From Pseudomonas kermanshahensis (GTDB lineage: Bacteria > Pseudomonadota > Gammaproteobacteria > Pseudomonadales > Pseudomonadaceae), in contig NZ_JABWRY020000001.1 in NCBI RefSeq assembly GCF_014269205.2, forward strand, positions 4,822,001 to 4,886,000: DNA of 64,000 nucleotides, written 5' to 3'. Position numbers and translations under genes: made by a program. The first letter of the stretch is position 1. The number at the start of each line of letters is the position of its first letter. The notes under the pieces are model-generated. The model did not search any database, had not been told where the DNA came from, and saw nothing but the letters and a program-made list of their open reading frames with translations. Positions 34,326 through 43,539 of the stretch are shown in pieces.

Positions 34326-35504
34326 ATGAACGACGTGGTCATCGTCGCCGCCACCCGTACCGCCATCGGCAGCTTCCAGGGCGCCTTGGCAACAGTGCCC
34401 GCCGTCGACCTCGGCGCCGCCGTGATCAAGCGGCTGCTGGAACAGACACAACTGGACCCCGCCCAGGTCGACGAGGTCATCCTCGGCCAGGTGCTTACCG
34501 CCGGCGCTGGCCAGAACCCGGCCCGCCAGGCCGCGATCAAGGCCGGCCTGCCCTTCAACGTGCCCGCGCTGACGCTCAATAAGGTCTGCGGCTCGGGCCT
34601 CAAAGCCCTGCACCTCGCGGCCCAGGCCATCCGCTGCGGCGACGCCGAGGTGGTGATTGCCGGCGGCCAGGAAAACATGAGCCTGGCCCCCTACGTCATG
34701 CCTTCGGCGCGCACGGGCCAGCGCATGGGCCACGGCCAGCTGATCGACAGCATGATTACCGACGGCCTGTGGGATGCCTTCAACGACTACCACATGGGCA
34801 TTACCGCCGAGAACCTTGTGGATAAGTACGGCCTCAGCCGTGAGCAGCAAGACGCCTTTGCCGCCGAGTCCCAGCGCAAGGCCGTGGCCGCGATTGAGGC
34901 GGGCCGTTTCAAGGACGAGATCACCCCCATCGTGATGCCGCAGAAAAAGGGTGAGCCCAAGGTCTTCGAACGCGACGAACAGCCCCGCCCGGACACCACC
35001 GCCGAATCGCTGGGCAAGTTGCGCGCAGCCTTCAAAAAGGATGGCAGCGTCACGGCTGGCAATGCTTCCAGCCTTAATGACGGCGCCGCCGCCGTGCTGC
35101 TGATGAGCGCCACCAAGGCTAAGGCCCTGGGCCTGCCGGTGCTGGCCAAGATCGCGGCCTATGCCAGTGCTGGCGTAGACCCGGCGATCATGGGCATCGG
35201 CCCGGTCTCGGCCACCCAGCGCTGCCTGGACAAGGCTGGCTGGCAGCTGGCGGACCTGGACCTGATCGAAGCCAACGAAGCCTTTGCCGCGCAGGCGCTG
35301 GCGGTGGGCAAGGCGCTGGAATGGGATGCGGCACGGGTGAACGTGAATGGTGGGGCGATTGCGCTGGGCCACCCGATTGGGGCATCGGGGTGCCGGGTGC
35401 TGGTGACCTTGCTGCACGAGATGATCAAGCGTGATGCAAAGAAAGGGCTGGCCACGTTGTGCATTGGTGGTGGCCAGGGTGTGGCGTTGGCGATCGAGCG
35501 CTGA
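34326..35504 (+). CDS. Acetyl-CoA C-acetyltransferase (thiolase)
   Basis: A 392-residue thiolase with catalytic C88 in [11 protein letters not shown]349 in [11 protein letters not shown] and C379 in LCIGGGQG. It makes or breaks acetoacetyl-CoA and related 3-ketoacyl-CoAs. The acetoacetate from the hmg pathway elsewhere in the window could feed such an enzyme, but that link is inference. ATG 34326 has GGAG near the expected distance. A REP-flanked tandem repeat follows. Confidence 0.92.
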   Translation: MNDVVIVAATRTAIGSFQGALATVPAVDLGAAVIKRLLEQTQLDPAQVDEVILGQVLTAGAGQNPARQAAIKAGLPFNVPALTLNKVCGSGLKALHLAAQAIRCGDAEVVIAGGQENMSLAPYVMPSARTGQRMGHGQLIDSMITDGLWDAFNDYHMGITAENLVDKYGLSREQQDAFAAESQRKAVAAIEAGRFKDEITPIVMPQKKGEPKVFERDEQPRPDTTAESLGKLRAAFKKDGSVTAGNASSLNDGAAAVLLMSATKAKALGLPVLAKIAAYASAGVDPAIMGIGPVSATQRCLDKAGWQLADLDLIEANEAFAAQALAVGKALEWDAARVNVNGGAIALGHPIGASGCRVLVTLLHEMIKRDAKKGLATLCIGGGQGVALAIER

Positions 35505-35523
35505 TCAGTCATTGATGCCAGCA

Positions 35524-35767
35524 GGCCCGGCCCCTTCGCGGGGCAAGCCGCTCCCACAGGTAAAGCACAAACCTTGAGAGCTGTGCTTAACCTGTGGGAG
35601 CCACAGCTAAAGCACAAACCTTGAGAGCTGTGCTTAACCTGCGGGAGCCACAGCTAAAGCACAAACCTTGAGAGCTGTGCTTAACCTGCGGGAGCCACAG
35701 CTAAAGCACAAACCTTGAGAGCTGTGCTTAACCTGTGGGAGCGGGCTTGCCCCGCGAAGAGGCCAGG
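35524..35767. repeat. REP pair containing a 47-bp tandem repeat
   Basis: Outer REP arms at 35524-35560 (with a one-base deletion) and 35732-35767. Between them, a 47-bp unit is repeated nearly four times, starting at 35561, 35608, 35655 and 35702. The copies differ only at a C/T position. Each unit holds a foldable AAGCACA/TGTGCTT pair and a CTGTGG/CCACAG pair, so the whole can form a chain of small hairpins. Confidence 0.9.
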
Positions 35768-35776
35768 CCTGCTTAC

Positions 35777-36496
35777 TCAGAACCGCTCATCGGCAATGGC
35801 CGGCAAGGTCAACTCGCGCACATAACTTGATGCCGACAGCTCCAGCATCGTCCGCACCATCAGCACCACATCGTGCAGCGGAATCAACCCGCCCTCCCCC
35901 CGCGCCGCAGCGTCGGCAATTGGCACATTTAGGCCATCCTCGGTGTTCAGGTAACCCAAATTCAGGCACGTCACACCCAGGCGCTGTTCGCGATACCCCT
36001 CACGCAAAGCCTCGGCAATCCCGCGCAGGGCGAACTTGGACGCAGCAAACGTCACTTCAGGGCGCCCGCTCTGCGGCAGGCCTGAAGTGGAACCGGTAAG
36101 GATAATCCGTGGTTTCTCGCTTTCCAGCAGCATCGGCAGCAAGCGCTTGATCAGCAGGACAGTGGCTGTGATGTTGCAGTCGACCATGCGTTGCAGCTCT
36201 GGGTCATGATCGTCCAGGAAGCTGTAGTGTTCTGAAAACGCCTCGGCCTCCCACAGCCCGAGGTTGTAGATGAGGGTATCCACCCCACCCTCGGCCAGCG
36301 CCTGGACGACGGCCTCGACGGCGGCAGCCGGCTGACCGAGGTCGGCCGCAATCCACTGCACCTCAACCCCCTTGCCGACCACCACCCCTTCGGGGCGCGA
36401 GCGGGACACACCTATCAGCGTATCGCCCGGCTTGCCCAGCCCTTCCATGAAGGCCTTGCCCAGCCCCTTGCTGGCGCCGACTACCAGAACTCTCAT
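35777..36496 (-). CDS. SDR family protein lacking the catalytic Tyr
   Basis: A 239-residue short-chain dehydrogenase fold with cofactor loop GASKGLG (residues 7-13), NLGLW where NNAG is usual, and the serine region LTGSTSGLP. The YxxxK motif reads FAASK (F150, K154), so the catalytic tyrosine is replaced by Phe. Either activity is lost or another group is used. The C-terminal part is otherwise intact, so it is not an obvious pseudogene. It lies between the tandem-repeat REP and the MetE-like gene, same strand. Confidence 0.82.
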   Translation of the reverse strand: MRVLVVGASKGLGKAFMEGLGKPGDTLIGVSRSRPEGVVVGKGVEVQWIAADLGQPAAAVEAVVQALAEGGVDTLIYNLGLWEAEAFSEHYSFLDDHDPELQRMVDCNITATVLLIKRLLPMLLESEKPRIILTGSTSGLPQSGRPEVTFAASKFALRGIAEALREGYREQRLGVTCLNLGYLNTEDGLNVPIADAAARGEGGLIPLHDVVLMVRTMLELSASSYVRELTLPAIADERF

Positions 36497-36564
36497 CGCA
36501 TCACTCCCTGTCGAGTACGTTTCGAGCCGGCATTATAAGCACCTCATCACACGGCAAGGAGGCG

Positions 36565-37620
36565 TTAGGCAGCCGCCACGTCAAAAGCCTCTGGCGCTTT
36601 GACGGCGTTGGCCAGCACGGCCACTTGCTGGCACTTCTGCACGGCCAGGCCCACCGAGCTGTGCAGCAGCGAGCAAGACGGCGCGACCCACAGGCGGTCA
36701 CCCAGGCGTTCGGCGGCGTGCTGCAGGACGGTAACGGCTTTTTCCAGGTCGCCGGCCGTGTCGTCATAGCCGTTGACCAAGCCCAGCGACAGGACCTTGT
36801 AGGCGGGCAGGCGGTCGAGGATGGTGGGGTATTGGTCTGGGGCACGCACCAGGTCGATGTGCAGGCCATCGACTGGCAGGTTGGCCGCCAGGCCGAGGTT
36901 TTCTTCCAGGCCACCGAAGTAGGTGGTGATCAGTTTCTTCAGCGGTGCGCGCTGCAGGATGTTGTAGACGCGCTCGTAGGCGTTTTTCCAGTCCTGCGGC
37001 AGGTCGAGCACCAGGATCGGCTCGTCGATCTGTACCCACTCGACGCCCTGCGCGGCCAGGCGATTGAAGATTTCGTCGTACAGCGGCAGCAGCCGATCGA
37101 CCAGTTCCAGCTTGTCGAAGTCGGCGCCTTGGGTGGTGCCCAGCCACAGGTAGGTCAGCGGGCCGATCACCACGGGCTTGACCGCGTGGTCCAGGGCCTT
37201 GGCTTCTTCAACCTCTTCGAACAGCTGCTCCCAGCTCAGGGCGAACTGCTGATCGGCGCTGAACTCAGGTACCAGGTAGTAAGCGTGGGTGTCGAACCAC
37301 TGGGTCATTTCCTGGCCACGTGCCATGGCGAACAGGGTTTGCAGGGTTGGCTTGGCACCGTCGTGGCTGCGCAAACGCTCGGGCACAACGCCGAAGGTCA
37401 ACGAGTGGGTGAGCACCTGGTCGCACCAGGCGAAGTCGCCCACAGGCAGCAGGTCGATACCTGCGTCTTTCTGTTCCTGCCAGTGGGTGACACGCAGATC
37501 ACGGCCTACCGCGCGCAGCCCGGCTTCGTCGAGCTCACCGTTGCAGAAGGCTTCCTGGGCGTTTTTCAGTTCGCGATCGTGGCCGATGCGCGCCAAACCC
37601 AGGTTATGTGCCAGTGCCAT
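36565..37620 (-). CDS. MetE N-terminal-domain-only protein
   Basis: A 351-residue protein matching only the N-terminal half of cobalamin-independent methionine synthase MetE (full length about 760). GLARIGHDRELKNAQEAF, AGIDLLPVGDFAW and EWVQIDEPILVLDLP are clear. The C-terminal catalytic barrel, with its zinc ligands, is absent downstream. The end (PSCSLLHSSVGLAVQKC) looks to have lost about twenty residues relative to MetE as I remember it. ATG 37620 has a good GAGGGG site, so the gene looks expressed rather than dead. It may bind folate or a partner, or be a relic; it diverges from the MetF-like gene. Confidence 0.8.
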   Translation of the reverse strand: MALAHNLGLARIGHDRELKNAQEAFCNGELDEAGLRAVGRDLRVTHWQEQKDAGIDLLPVGDFAWCDQVLTHSLTFGVVPERLRSHDGAKPTLQTLFAMARGQEMTQWFDTHAYYLVPEFSADQQFALSWEQLFEEVEEAKALDHAVKPVVIGPLTYLWLGTTQGADFDKLELVDRLLPLYDEIFNRLAAQGVEWVQIDEPILVLDLPQDWKNAYERVYNILQRAPLKKLITTYFGGLEENLGLAANLPVDGLHIDLVRAPDQYPTILDRLPAYKVLSLGLVNGYDDTAGDLEKAVTVLQHAAERLGDRLWVAPSCSLLHSSVGLAVQKCQQVAVLANAVKAPEAFDVAAA

Positions 37621-37961
37621 GTCTTGCCCCTCAGAACGCATAAATGATTAAGGGAAATTTTCCCGGCATCGAGTCTTTGAGACAAACTCATTTAATTTGA
37701 GATGAAATCAAGATTTACTCATGTTCATGCGAGGTCTGTAGGAGCAGCCTTGTGCTGCGAAGAGGCCCTTACGGCTAATAGATCTCTACCCGGCATACGG
37801 GCCTCTTCGCAGCGCAAGGCTGCTCCTACACAGAAGCGCGCGAAAATACCGGTGCAGAGCACGGGGATGTCTTGTTCAGAGCAGCGCGCTACGCATGCGG
37901 ACATGACCCTCTCGACCATTTGCCGCACAATGCCACCCTGCCCCAATTCGGTGCCCGATCC
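37621..37961. repeat. 341-bp gap with cag-type REP pair
   Basis: A gap between the divergent MetE-N and MetF-like genes. REP arms of 32 bp at 37737-37768 and 37799-37830 (one mismatch) occupy the middle. Promoters for both genes must lie outside the arms; an AT-rich stretch at 37640-37725 is the likely place for the MetE-N side. No riboswitch was recognised. Confidence 0.7.
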
Positions 37962-39449
37962 ATGAGCCTGCTGAAAACGGCGCTGCACGAAAAAACCTTC
38001 GTCTGCGTCATGGAGTTCGTCCCCAAGCCGTCGTCGGAACGCTTCGCCGCCATGCAAGCGATCATGGCCCGCGGGCACCTGTGTGGCTGGCCGATGACGG
38101 TGGCCATCGGTGATCGCGTTGGCAGCCCACTGGACATGTCGCCCCTCGACGCCCTGGCCAGCTTCAGCTCGCCCGTGCCGGCTTTGCCGCACTTCTCGGG
38201 CAAGGACCGCGAACGCCACCACTTGCTCGCGCAACTGCAACGCATGGACGCCGATGGGCTGGACCAGTTACTGCTGCTCACCGGCGACCGCCTGCCCGGC
38301 CATCAACCTGGGCAACGCCCAGTGCGCTACCTGGAATCGGTGGCCGCCCTGCAGATCGCGCGCCAAGCCTGCCCGCACTGGCTGCTGGGTGCCGCGCTCA
38401 ACCCGTTCAAGTACTGCGAGGAAGAAGGGGGGGCGCAGTACTTCAAAGCCGAGAAAAAACTCGCCGCAGGGGCCGATTTTCTGACCCTGCAACTGGGCTT
38501 CGATGCCAGCAAGCATCAGGAAGCCCAGGCGTGGATGAACCGTCAGCCCAACCCTAAACCTTTGCTGGCGTGCCTCATGAGCCTTACCCACGGGCGCGCC
38601 GCCATGCTCGATCACGTGGCCGGGGTGACGGTCAGCCCGTCCATGCGCGACATGCTCGAAGCCGAGGCCGCCGTGTCCAAGGCGTACGCACAGGCGCGCA
38701 GCGTTGACCGTCTGGCCCTGCAGGTCATCGGTGTGAAGTTGATGGGTTACGCCGGTGTGCACCTGTCGGGCATTCACGAACTCAAGCAGTTGCTGGCCCT
38801 GGAACAACGCCTCGAACATTGGCAAGCGCAGCTCCATTCGCAGGAACAGTGGGCGCCCGCCTGGGCCGCAAGCTGGCAGGAGCCCGGCCTGCCCGCCGTG
38901 GTCTTCCCCCCCCCAGCAGCGAGCTGGCGCCAGGGCGAGTCGAAGGTCAGCGCGTCGAGCACAGAAAAAGCGCGCTACCACCTGCTGCACGCCTTCCATG
39001 CCCTGCTGTTCAGCCGCAACAACTGGCTGAGCAAGGCATTCGGCTGGGCCGTTCGCCAACCGCTGTGGGCCTCGGCCTCGGGCGCCCGCGTGCTGCACGG
39101 GGTGGAACGTGCGGTGAAACGCCCATTGCTGGGATGCGACACCTGCGGCCGCTGCCGCCTCGAAGACACCCTCTACATCTGCCCGGAAACCTGCCCCAAA
39201 GGTTTGGCCAACGGCCCCTGCGGCGGTACCTCGCTGAACCGCTGCGAATTCGGCGACCGCGAGTGCATCCACAGCGTCAAATACCGCACCGCCAAGGCCG
39301 TGCGGCAGACTGCCGTGCTGACGGAGCGCCTGATCCCGTGCATCGAGGTGCAAACCCGCCACCGCAGTTCATGGCCGGCCTGGTTCGCGGCTCAGGCACC
39401 TCAGCGGCTCAAGGCTTGCTCAAAGCCTCGAACCCAGCCCGAATCGTAG
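37962..39449 (+). CDS. MetF-like reductase fused to a MetV-like Cys-rich domain
   Basis: A 495-residue protein. Residues about 1-290 form a methylenetetrahydrofolate-reductase-like TIM barrel (MEFVPKPSSERFAAM, LLLLTGDRLPG, FLTLQLGFDASKH). A linker follows, then a C-terminal MTHFR_C domain with a cysteine pattern (GCDTCGRCRLEDTLYICPE, then CPKGLANGPCGG and later C residues) that can bind zinc or Fe-S. It resembles acetogen MetF plus MetV in one chain. One-carbon metabolism is likely; the exact reaction is not. The 3' end overlaps yjiA convergently by 41 bp. No clear Shine-Dalgarno sequence supports the start. Confidence 0.78.
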   Translation: MSLLKTALHEKTFVCVMEFVPKPSSERFAAMQAIMARGHLCGWPMTVAIGDRVGSPLDMSPLDALASFSSPVPALPHFSGKDRERHHLLAQLQRMDADGLDQLLLLTGDRLPGHQPGQRPVRYLESVAALQIARQACPHWLLGAALNPFKYCEEEGGAQYFKAEKKLAAGADFLTLQLGFDASKHQEAQAWMNRQPNPKPLLACLMSLTHGRAAMLDHVAGVTVSPSMRDMLEAEAAVSKAYAQARSVDRLALQVIGVKLMGYAGVHLSGIHELKQLLALEQRLEHWQAQLHSQEQWAPAWAASWQEPGLPAVVFPPPAASWRQGESKVSASSTEKARYHLLHAFHALLFSRNNWLSKAFGWAVRQPLWASASGARVLHGVERAVKRPLLGCDTCGRCRLEDTLYICPETCPKGLANGPCGGTSLNRCEFGDRECIHSVKYRTAKAVRQTAVLTERLIPCIEVQTRHRSSWPAWFAAQAPQRLKACSKPRTQPES

Positions 39450-40386
39450 CCTCGGGCAGTTCGTCGGCAATGAACACCATCACGCTTTCGCGTGCCTCGC
39501 CTGCTGCCCACTCGGCATCCCAGTCGAAGCCGTACAGTTTCAGCACGCCCTGAAACACCAGGCGACGGTCTTCGCCGGCAATGTTCAGCACGCCCTTGTA
39601 ACGCAGCAACTGCTTGCCATGGGTTTCCAGCAGTTCGTTCATGAAGTCGCTGAGCCGGTCGATGTCCAGCGGCGTGTCGGTGCGCAGCACCAGGGTGGAG
39701 ATGCGGTCCGGGGTGGCCGGTTTGAGCACCGGGCGCAGGGTGGGTTTAAGGCTGGCGCCCAAGTCGGTATTGAGGTTGAAACCGCGCACATCAAGCAGCT
39801 CGGCCAAATCGATTCGCCCGTGCTCGACCACACGCACAGCGGCACGGCCGTTGATGCGCGACAGCCGCTCGCGCAAGGCCTCCACCGCCGCAGGCTCGAC
39901 CAAGTCAGTCTTGCTCAGCAACAGCCGGTCGGCAAAACCCACCTGGGCCTGGGCGATGGCCTGGGTCAGGTGCAGCTCGGCATGGGCGGCATCGACCAGG
40001 GTGATGATGCCGTCGAGGATGTAGCGGTCACGCAGGTCCTCGTCGATGAAAAAGGTCTGTGCCACCGGTGCCGGGTCGGCAAGGCCGGTGCACTCGATCA
40101 CCAGGCGGTCGAAGGCGATCTCGCCAGCGTCCAGGCGTTCCAGCAGCAGGTACAGGGCTCGGGTCAGGTCGCCATGGATGCTGCAGCACACGCAGCCGTT
40201 GGCCAGGGTCATGACTTGCACCGGCTCGTCACCCAGCAGTTGGCTGTCGATGCCAGCCTCGCTGAACTCGTTTTCGATCACGGCGATCTTCAGGCCGTGC
40301 TCGGCTTTGAGCATGTGTTTGAGCAAGGTGGTCTTGCCGGCACCCAGAAAGCCGGTCAGTACAGTGACGGGGATAGGCGTTTGCAC
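39409..40386 (-). CDS. yjiA: COG0523 G3E GTPase YjiA
   Basis: A 325-residue CobW-like P-loop GTPase with Walker A GFLGAGKTT (G12-T20) and the metal-binding motif GCVCC (C65, C67, C68). The family inserts or moves metals, often zinc. GTG 40386 has GGAG eight bases upstream. It is the third gene of cstA-ybdD-yjiA, as in the E. coli btsT-yjiX-yjiA run, so a link to that transporter is likely. It overlaps the MetF-like gene at its end. Confidence 0.9.
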   Translation of the reverse strand: MQTPIPVTVLTGFLGAGKTTLLKHMLKAEHGLKIAVIENEFSEAGIDSQLLGDEPVQVMTLANGCVCCSIHGDLTRALYLLLERLDAGEIAFDRLVIECTGLADPAPVAQTFFIDEDLRDRYILDGIITLVDAAHAELHLTQAIAQAQVGFADRLLLSKTDLVEPAAVEALRERLSRINGRAAVRVVEHGRIDLAELLDVRGFNLNTDLGASLKPTLRPVLKPATPDRISTLVLRTDTPLDIDRLSDFMNELLETHGKQLLRYKGVLNIAGEDRRLVFQGVLKLYGFDWDAEWAAGEARESVMVFIADELPEATIRAGFEALSKP

Positions 40387-40413
40387 GCGATGTACTCCTG
40401 AAGCTGAAAATGA

Positions 40414-40445
40414 CTGTGGGAGCCCGGTTGCCCGGGCTCCCACAG
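40414..40445. repeat. 14-bp perfect hairpin in the ybdD-yjiA spacer
   Basis: Arms 40414-40427 and 40432-40445 pair perfectly around a TTGC loop. They contain REP-like GTGGGAGC. It lies within an operon and may tune the relative expression of yjiA. Confidence 0.55.
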
Positions 40446-40464
40446 GTTCACAGGTGTTGCAGGG

Positions 40465-40662
40465 TCAACAGCACTTGGGCCCGGACTTGCCACCGTAGCG
40501 CGCTTCCTGGCGTTCGCGGAAGAACGCCTCGTAGCTCATCACCGGTTTGTCCGGGTGCTTGTTCTGCATGTGTTCGACATAGTTGTCGTAGTCGGGCATG
40601 CCGACCATCAGGCGGGCTGCCTGCCCCAGGTACTTACCCAGTCGACCCAGGTCGTTGAACAT
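40465..40662 (-). CDS. ybdD: YbdD/YjiX small protein
   Basis: A 65-residue protein ([39 protein letters not shown]) of the YbdD/YjiX family, always coded next to CstA-type transporters. It is 17 bases after cstA. The C-terminal Lys-Cys-Cys may bind metal. Function is unknown; co-function with cstA is known from genomic pairing. Confidence 0.92.
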   Translation of the reverse strand: MFNDLGRLGKYLGQAARLMVGMPDYDNYVEHMQNKHPDKPVMSYEAFFRERQEARYGGKSGPKCC

Positions 40663-40679
40663 AGCTGCAGTCCTCTCGT

Positions 40680-42746
40680 TTACGCGTCAGGCAGCGCCTG
40701 GAACGGGGTTTCCTTGTCGGTGCGTTCCTTGCGGCCGAGGGCGGCGTAGCCGACCTTGATGGCGAAGAACAGGATGCTGAAGACCACCAGCAGGAACAGA
40801 ATAGTCAGGCCGGCGTTGGTGTAGGCGTTGAAGATCACGTGCTGCATCTGGCCGATGTCCTTGGCCGGGGCCAGTACCTGGCCAGCGTCCAGGGCGGTGC
40901 TGTACTTCTTGGCCAGGGCCAGGAAGCCCACGGCCGGGTTCGGGTCGAACAGCTTGATCAGGCCCGCGGCAGTGGTGCAGATCAGCAGCCACACAGCCGG
41001 CAGCAAGGTCACCCAGATGTAGCGCTGGCGCTTCATCTTGATCAGCACCACGGTACCCAGCATCAAGGCGATACCGGCCAGCATCTGGTTGGAGATGCCG
41101 AACAGCGGCCACAAGGTGTTGATGCCACCCAGCGGGTCGATCACGCCTTGGTACAGCAAGTAGCCCCAGAGTGCCACGCAGCCGGCGGTGGCGAGCAGGT
41201 TGGCGCCCCACGATTCGGTGCGTTTCAGGGCTGGCACGAAGCTGCCCAGTAGGTCTTGCAGCATGAAGCGGCCGGCACGGGTACCGGCGTCTACGGCGGT
41301 CAGGATGAACAACGCTTCGAACAGGATCGCGAAGTGGTACCAGAAGGCCATGGTGTTTTCACCCGGCAGCACCTGGTGAAGGATCTGTGCGATACCCACC
41401 GCCAAGGTTGGCGCACCACCGGCACGGGCCAGGATGGTGTGCTCGCCGATGTCGCGGGCGACCGCTTCGAGCTGCTCAGGGGTGATCAGGAAGCCCCAAC
41501 TGCTGACCGTCTGCGCCACCGACGCCACGTCGGCGCCCACCACGGCGGCCGGGCTGTTCATGGCGAAGTACACGCCCGGCTCGATCACCGAGGCGGCGAC
41601 CATGGCCATGATGGCGACGAACGATTCCATCAGCATGCCGCCGTAGCCGATGTAACGGGCGTTGGTTTCGTTGTCCAGCAGCTTGGGCGTGGTGCCCGAA
41701 GAGATCAGCGCATGGAAGCCCGATACTGCACCACACGCAATGGTGATGAACAGGAACGGGAACAGGGTGCCCTTCCAGACCGGGCCGGTACCGTCGGTGA
41801 ACTGGGTCAGGGCCGGCATTTTCAGCTCAGGCGCGATGATCAGGATACCGATGGCCAGGCCCACGATGGTGCCGATCTTGAGGAAGGTCGACAGGTAGTC
41901 ACGCGGTGCCAGTACCAGCCAAACCGGCAGCACGGCAGCGACGAAGCCATAACCCACCAGCATCCAGGTGATCTGCACGCCGGTGAAGGTGAACGCCGGG
42001 CCCCAGACCGGGTCTGCAGCGATCACGCCGCCGAGCCAGATCGACGCCAGCAGCAGCACTACGCCGACCACCGAGATCTCGCCAATGCGGCCCGGGCGGA
42101 TATAGCGCATGTAGATGCCCATGAACATCGCGATCGGGATGGTCGCCATCACCGTGAACATGCCCCATGGGCTCTCAGCCAGGGCCTTGACCACGATCAG
42201 CGCCAGCACCGCGAGGATGATGATCATGATCAGGAAGCAGCCGAACAAGGCGATGGTACCCGGGATGCGGCCCATTTCCTCGCGCACCATGTCGCCCAGC
42301 GAGCGGCCATTGCGGCGGGTGGACATGAACAGGACCATGAAGTCCTGCACCGCACCGGCCAGCACCACACCGGCGATCAGCCAGAGTGTGCCGGGCAGGT
42401 AGCCCATCTGCGCGGCGAGTACCGGGCCGACCAGCGGGCCGGCGCCAGCGATGGCGGCGAAGTGGTGGCCGAACAGGATGTGTTTGTTGGTCGGGACGTA
42501 GTCCAGGCCATCGTTGTTGAGCACCGCCGGCGTGGCGCGCCGAGGGTCGAGTTGCATCACCTTGGTGGCGATGAACAGGCTGTAGTAGCGATAGGCGACC
42601 AAGTAGATGGCCACTGCCGCGACCACGATCCACAAGGCGTTGATCGCCTCACCGCGACGCAGGGCAACCACACCCAGCGCGCAGGCCCCTATGACTGCCA
42701 GCGCCAGCCACGGAATATGGCGTAGCAGGCTATTATTGTTGTTCAT
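40680..42746 (-). CDS. cstA: CstA-family carbon-starvation transporter
   Basis: A 688-residue inner-membrane protein with about 16-18 helices and the CstA motifs [28 protein letters not shown] and [20 protein letters not shown]. In E. coli, relatives import peptides or pyruvate on starvation. The start has GGAAG upstream. It leads the cstA-ybdD-yjiA operon and diverges from a PilZ gene. Confidence 0.95.
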   Translation of the reverse strand: MNNNNSLLRHIPWLALAVIGACALGVVALRRGEAINALWIVVAAVAIYLVAYRYYSLFIATKVMQLDPRRATPAVLNNDGLDYVPTNKHILFGHHFAAIAGAGPLVGPVLAAQMGYLPGTLWLIAGVVLAGAVQDFMVLFMSTRRNGRSLGDMVREEMGRIPGTIALFGCFLIMIIILAVLALIVVKALAESPWGMFTVMATIPIAMFMGIYMRYIRPGRIGEISVVGVVLLLASIWLGGVIAADPVWGPAFTFTGVQITWMLVGYGFVAAVLPVWLVLAPRDYLSTFLKIGTIVGLAIGILIIAPELKMPALTQFTDGTGPVWKGTLFPFLFITIACGAVSGFHALISSGTTPKLLDNETNARYIGYGGMLMESFVAIMAMVAASVIEPGVYFAMNSPAAVVGADVASVAQTVSSWGFLITPEQLEAVARDIGEHTILARAGGAPTLAVGIAQILHQVLPGENTMAFWYHFAILFEALFILTAVDAGTRAGRFMLQDLLGSFVPALKRTESWGANLLATAGCVALWGYLLYQGVIDPLGGINTLWPLFGISNQMLAGIALMLGTVVLIKMKRQRYIWVTLLPAVWLLICTTAAGLIKLFDPNPAVGFLALAKKYSTALDAGQVLAPAKDIGQMQHVIFNAYTNAGLTILFLLVVFSILFFAIKVGYAALGRKERTDKETPFQALPDA

Positions 42747-42911
42747 GGTTTGCTTCCAGCTGGTGGATTGGAAAGACCGCCTATCGAGTCTAGGGCGAGT
42801 CATCGCGCATTGCCACACTTGCTTTGGTCTAGAGCCTCTGCGGCCAGATTGCGGTACCTGATGTACCTACCATACTCACTATAGTCAGGTTGTCACCCGG
42901 AGAGTCCGCCC

Positions 42912-43274
42912 ATGAGCGATCACGACGAACGCCGCCGTTTTCAACGCATCGAGTTCGATGCAACGACCGAATTGCGCCAAGGCCTGCAGCGCTGGCCGAC
43001 GAAGTTGCTGGACGTTTCACTCAAAGGCCTGCTAGTGGAACGGCCGGCGAACTGGGAAGCGGACTTGACCCAGGATTTCGAGGCAATTATCCACCTCGAC
43101 CCTTCCACGCGGGTAGAGATGCAAGTGGAACTGCGCCACGAAGAACCCTCGCGCCTGGGCTTCGTTTGCCTCTACATCGACATCGATTCGATGACCCATT
43201 TGCACCGTCTTGTGGAATTGAACGTGGCCGACAGCACCGAAATGATGCGTGAGCTGCGTGAACTCATCGAATAA
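42912..43274 (+). CDS. PilZ domain protein
   Basis: A 120-residue single PilZ domain with both c-di-GMP motifs intact: RxxxR at R8-R12 (in RRRFQR) and DxSxxG at D34-G39 (DVSLKG). It is expected to bind c-di-GMP and act as a small effector. It stands alone, 166 bp from divergent cstA. The partner is unknown. Confidence 0.93.
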   Translation: MSDHDERRRFQRIEFDATTELRQGLQRWPTKLLDVSLKGLLVERPANWEADLTQDFEAIIHLDPSTRVEMQVELRHEEPSRLGFVCLYIDIDSMTHLHRLVELNVADSTEMMRELRELIE

Positions 43275-43458
43275 TGGGATCTTTTAGCTAGCTAACATCC
43301 TCCCCACCCCGTGTTTCCTGTCTACCCAGACAGCTTTAAGCCTGGGTAGCAGTGCTTTGTACACACCCCTCTAGTACAGCCTCTGTCGACTTGGTACGCG
43401 TTCTGCATTGGGCTCTAGCACACCTTGCGAGCCTGCTTGTTCGCGCTCCGATCAAAAT

Positions 43459-43470
43459 ATTGTATACAAT
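43459..43470. promoter_or_regulatory. ATTGTATACAAT palindrome upstream of permease
   Basis: A perfect 12-bp palindrome 69 bp upstream of the NCS2 permease start, of the TTGTATACAA type bound by many GntR-family regulators. No GntR gene is in the window, so the regulator would act from elsewhere. Confidence 0.55.
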
Positions 43471-43539
43471 TGTTGTGGCAATCATTTGTAGGAAGTGTCT
43501 ACAGTAGCGGCACAACAATAAACGCAGAGAGCCTGCTCC

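Noticed and set aside
35561..35741. Regular 47-bp repeats as a possible CRISPR array
   Set aside because: The copies are adjacent with no unique spacers, lie inside a REP pair, and no cas genes are in the window. It is a simple tandem repeat.
36497..36564. Missing C-terminal half of MetE downstream of the truncated gene
   Set aside because: The 68 bases before the next gene code for nothing like the catalytic domain, and no zinc-ligand motif is found in any frame.
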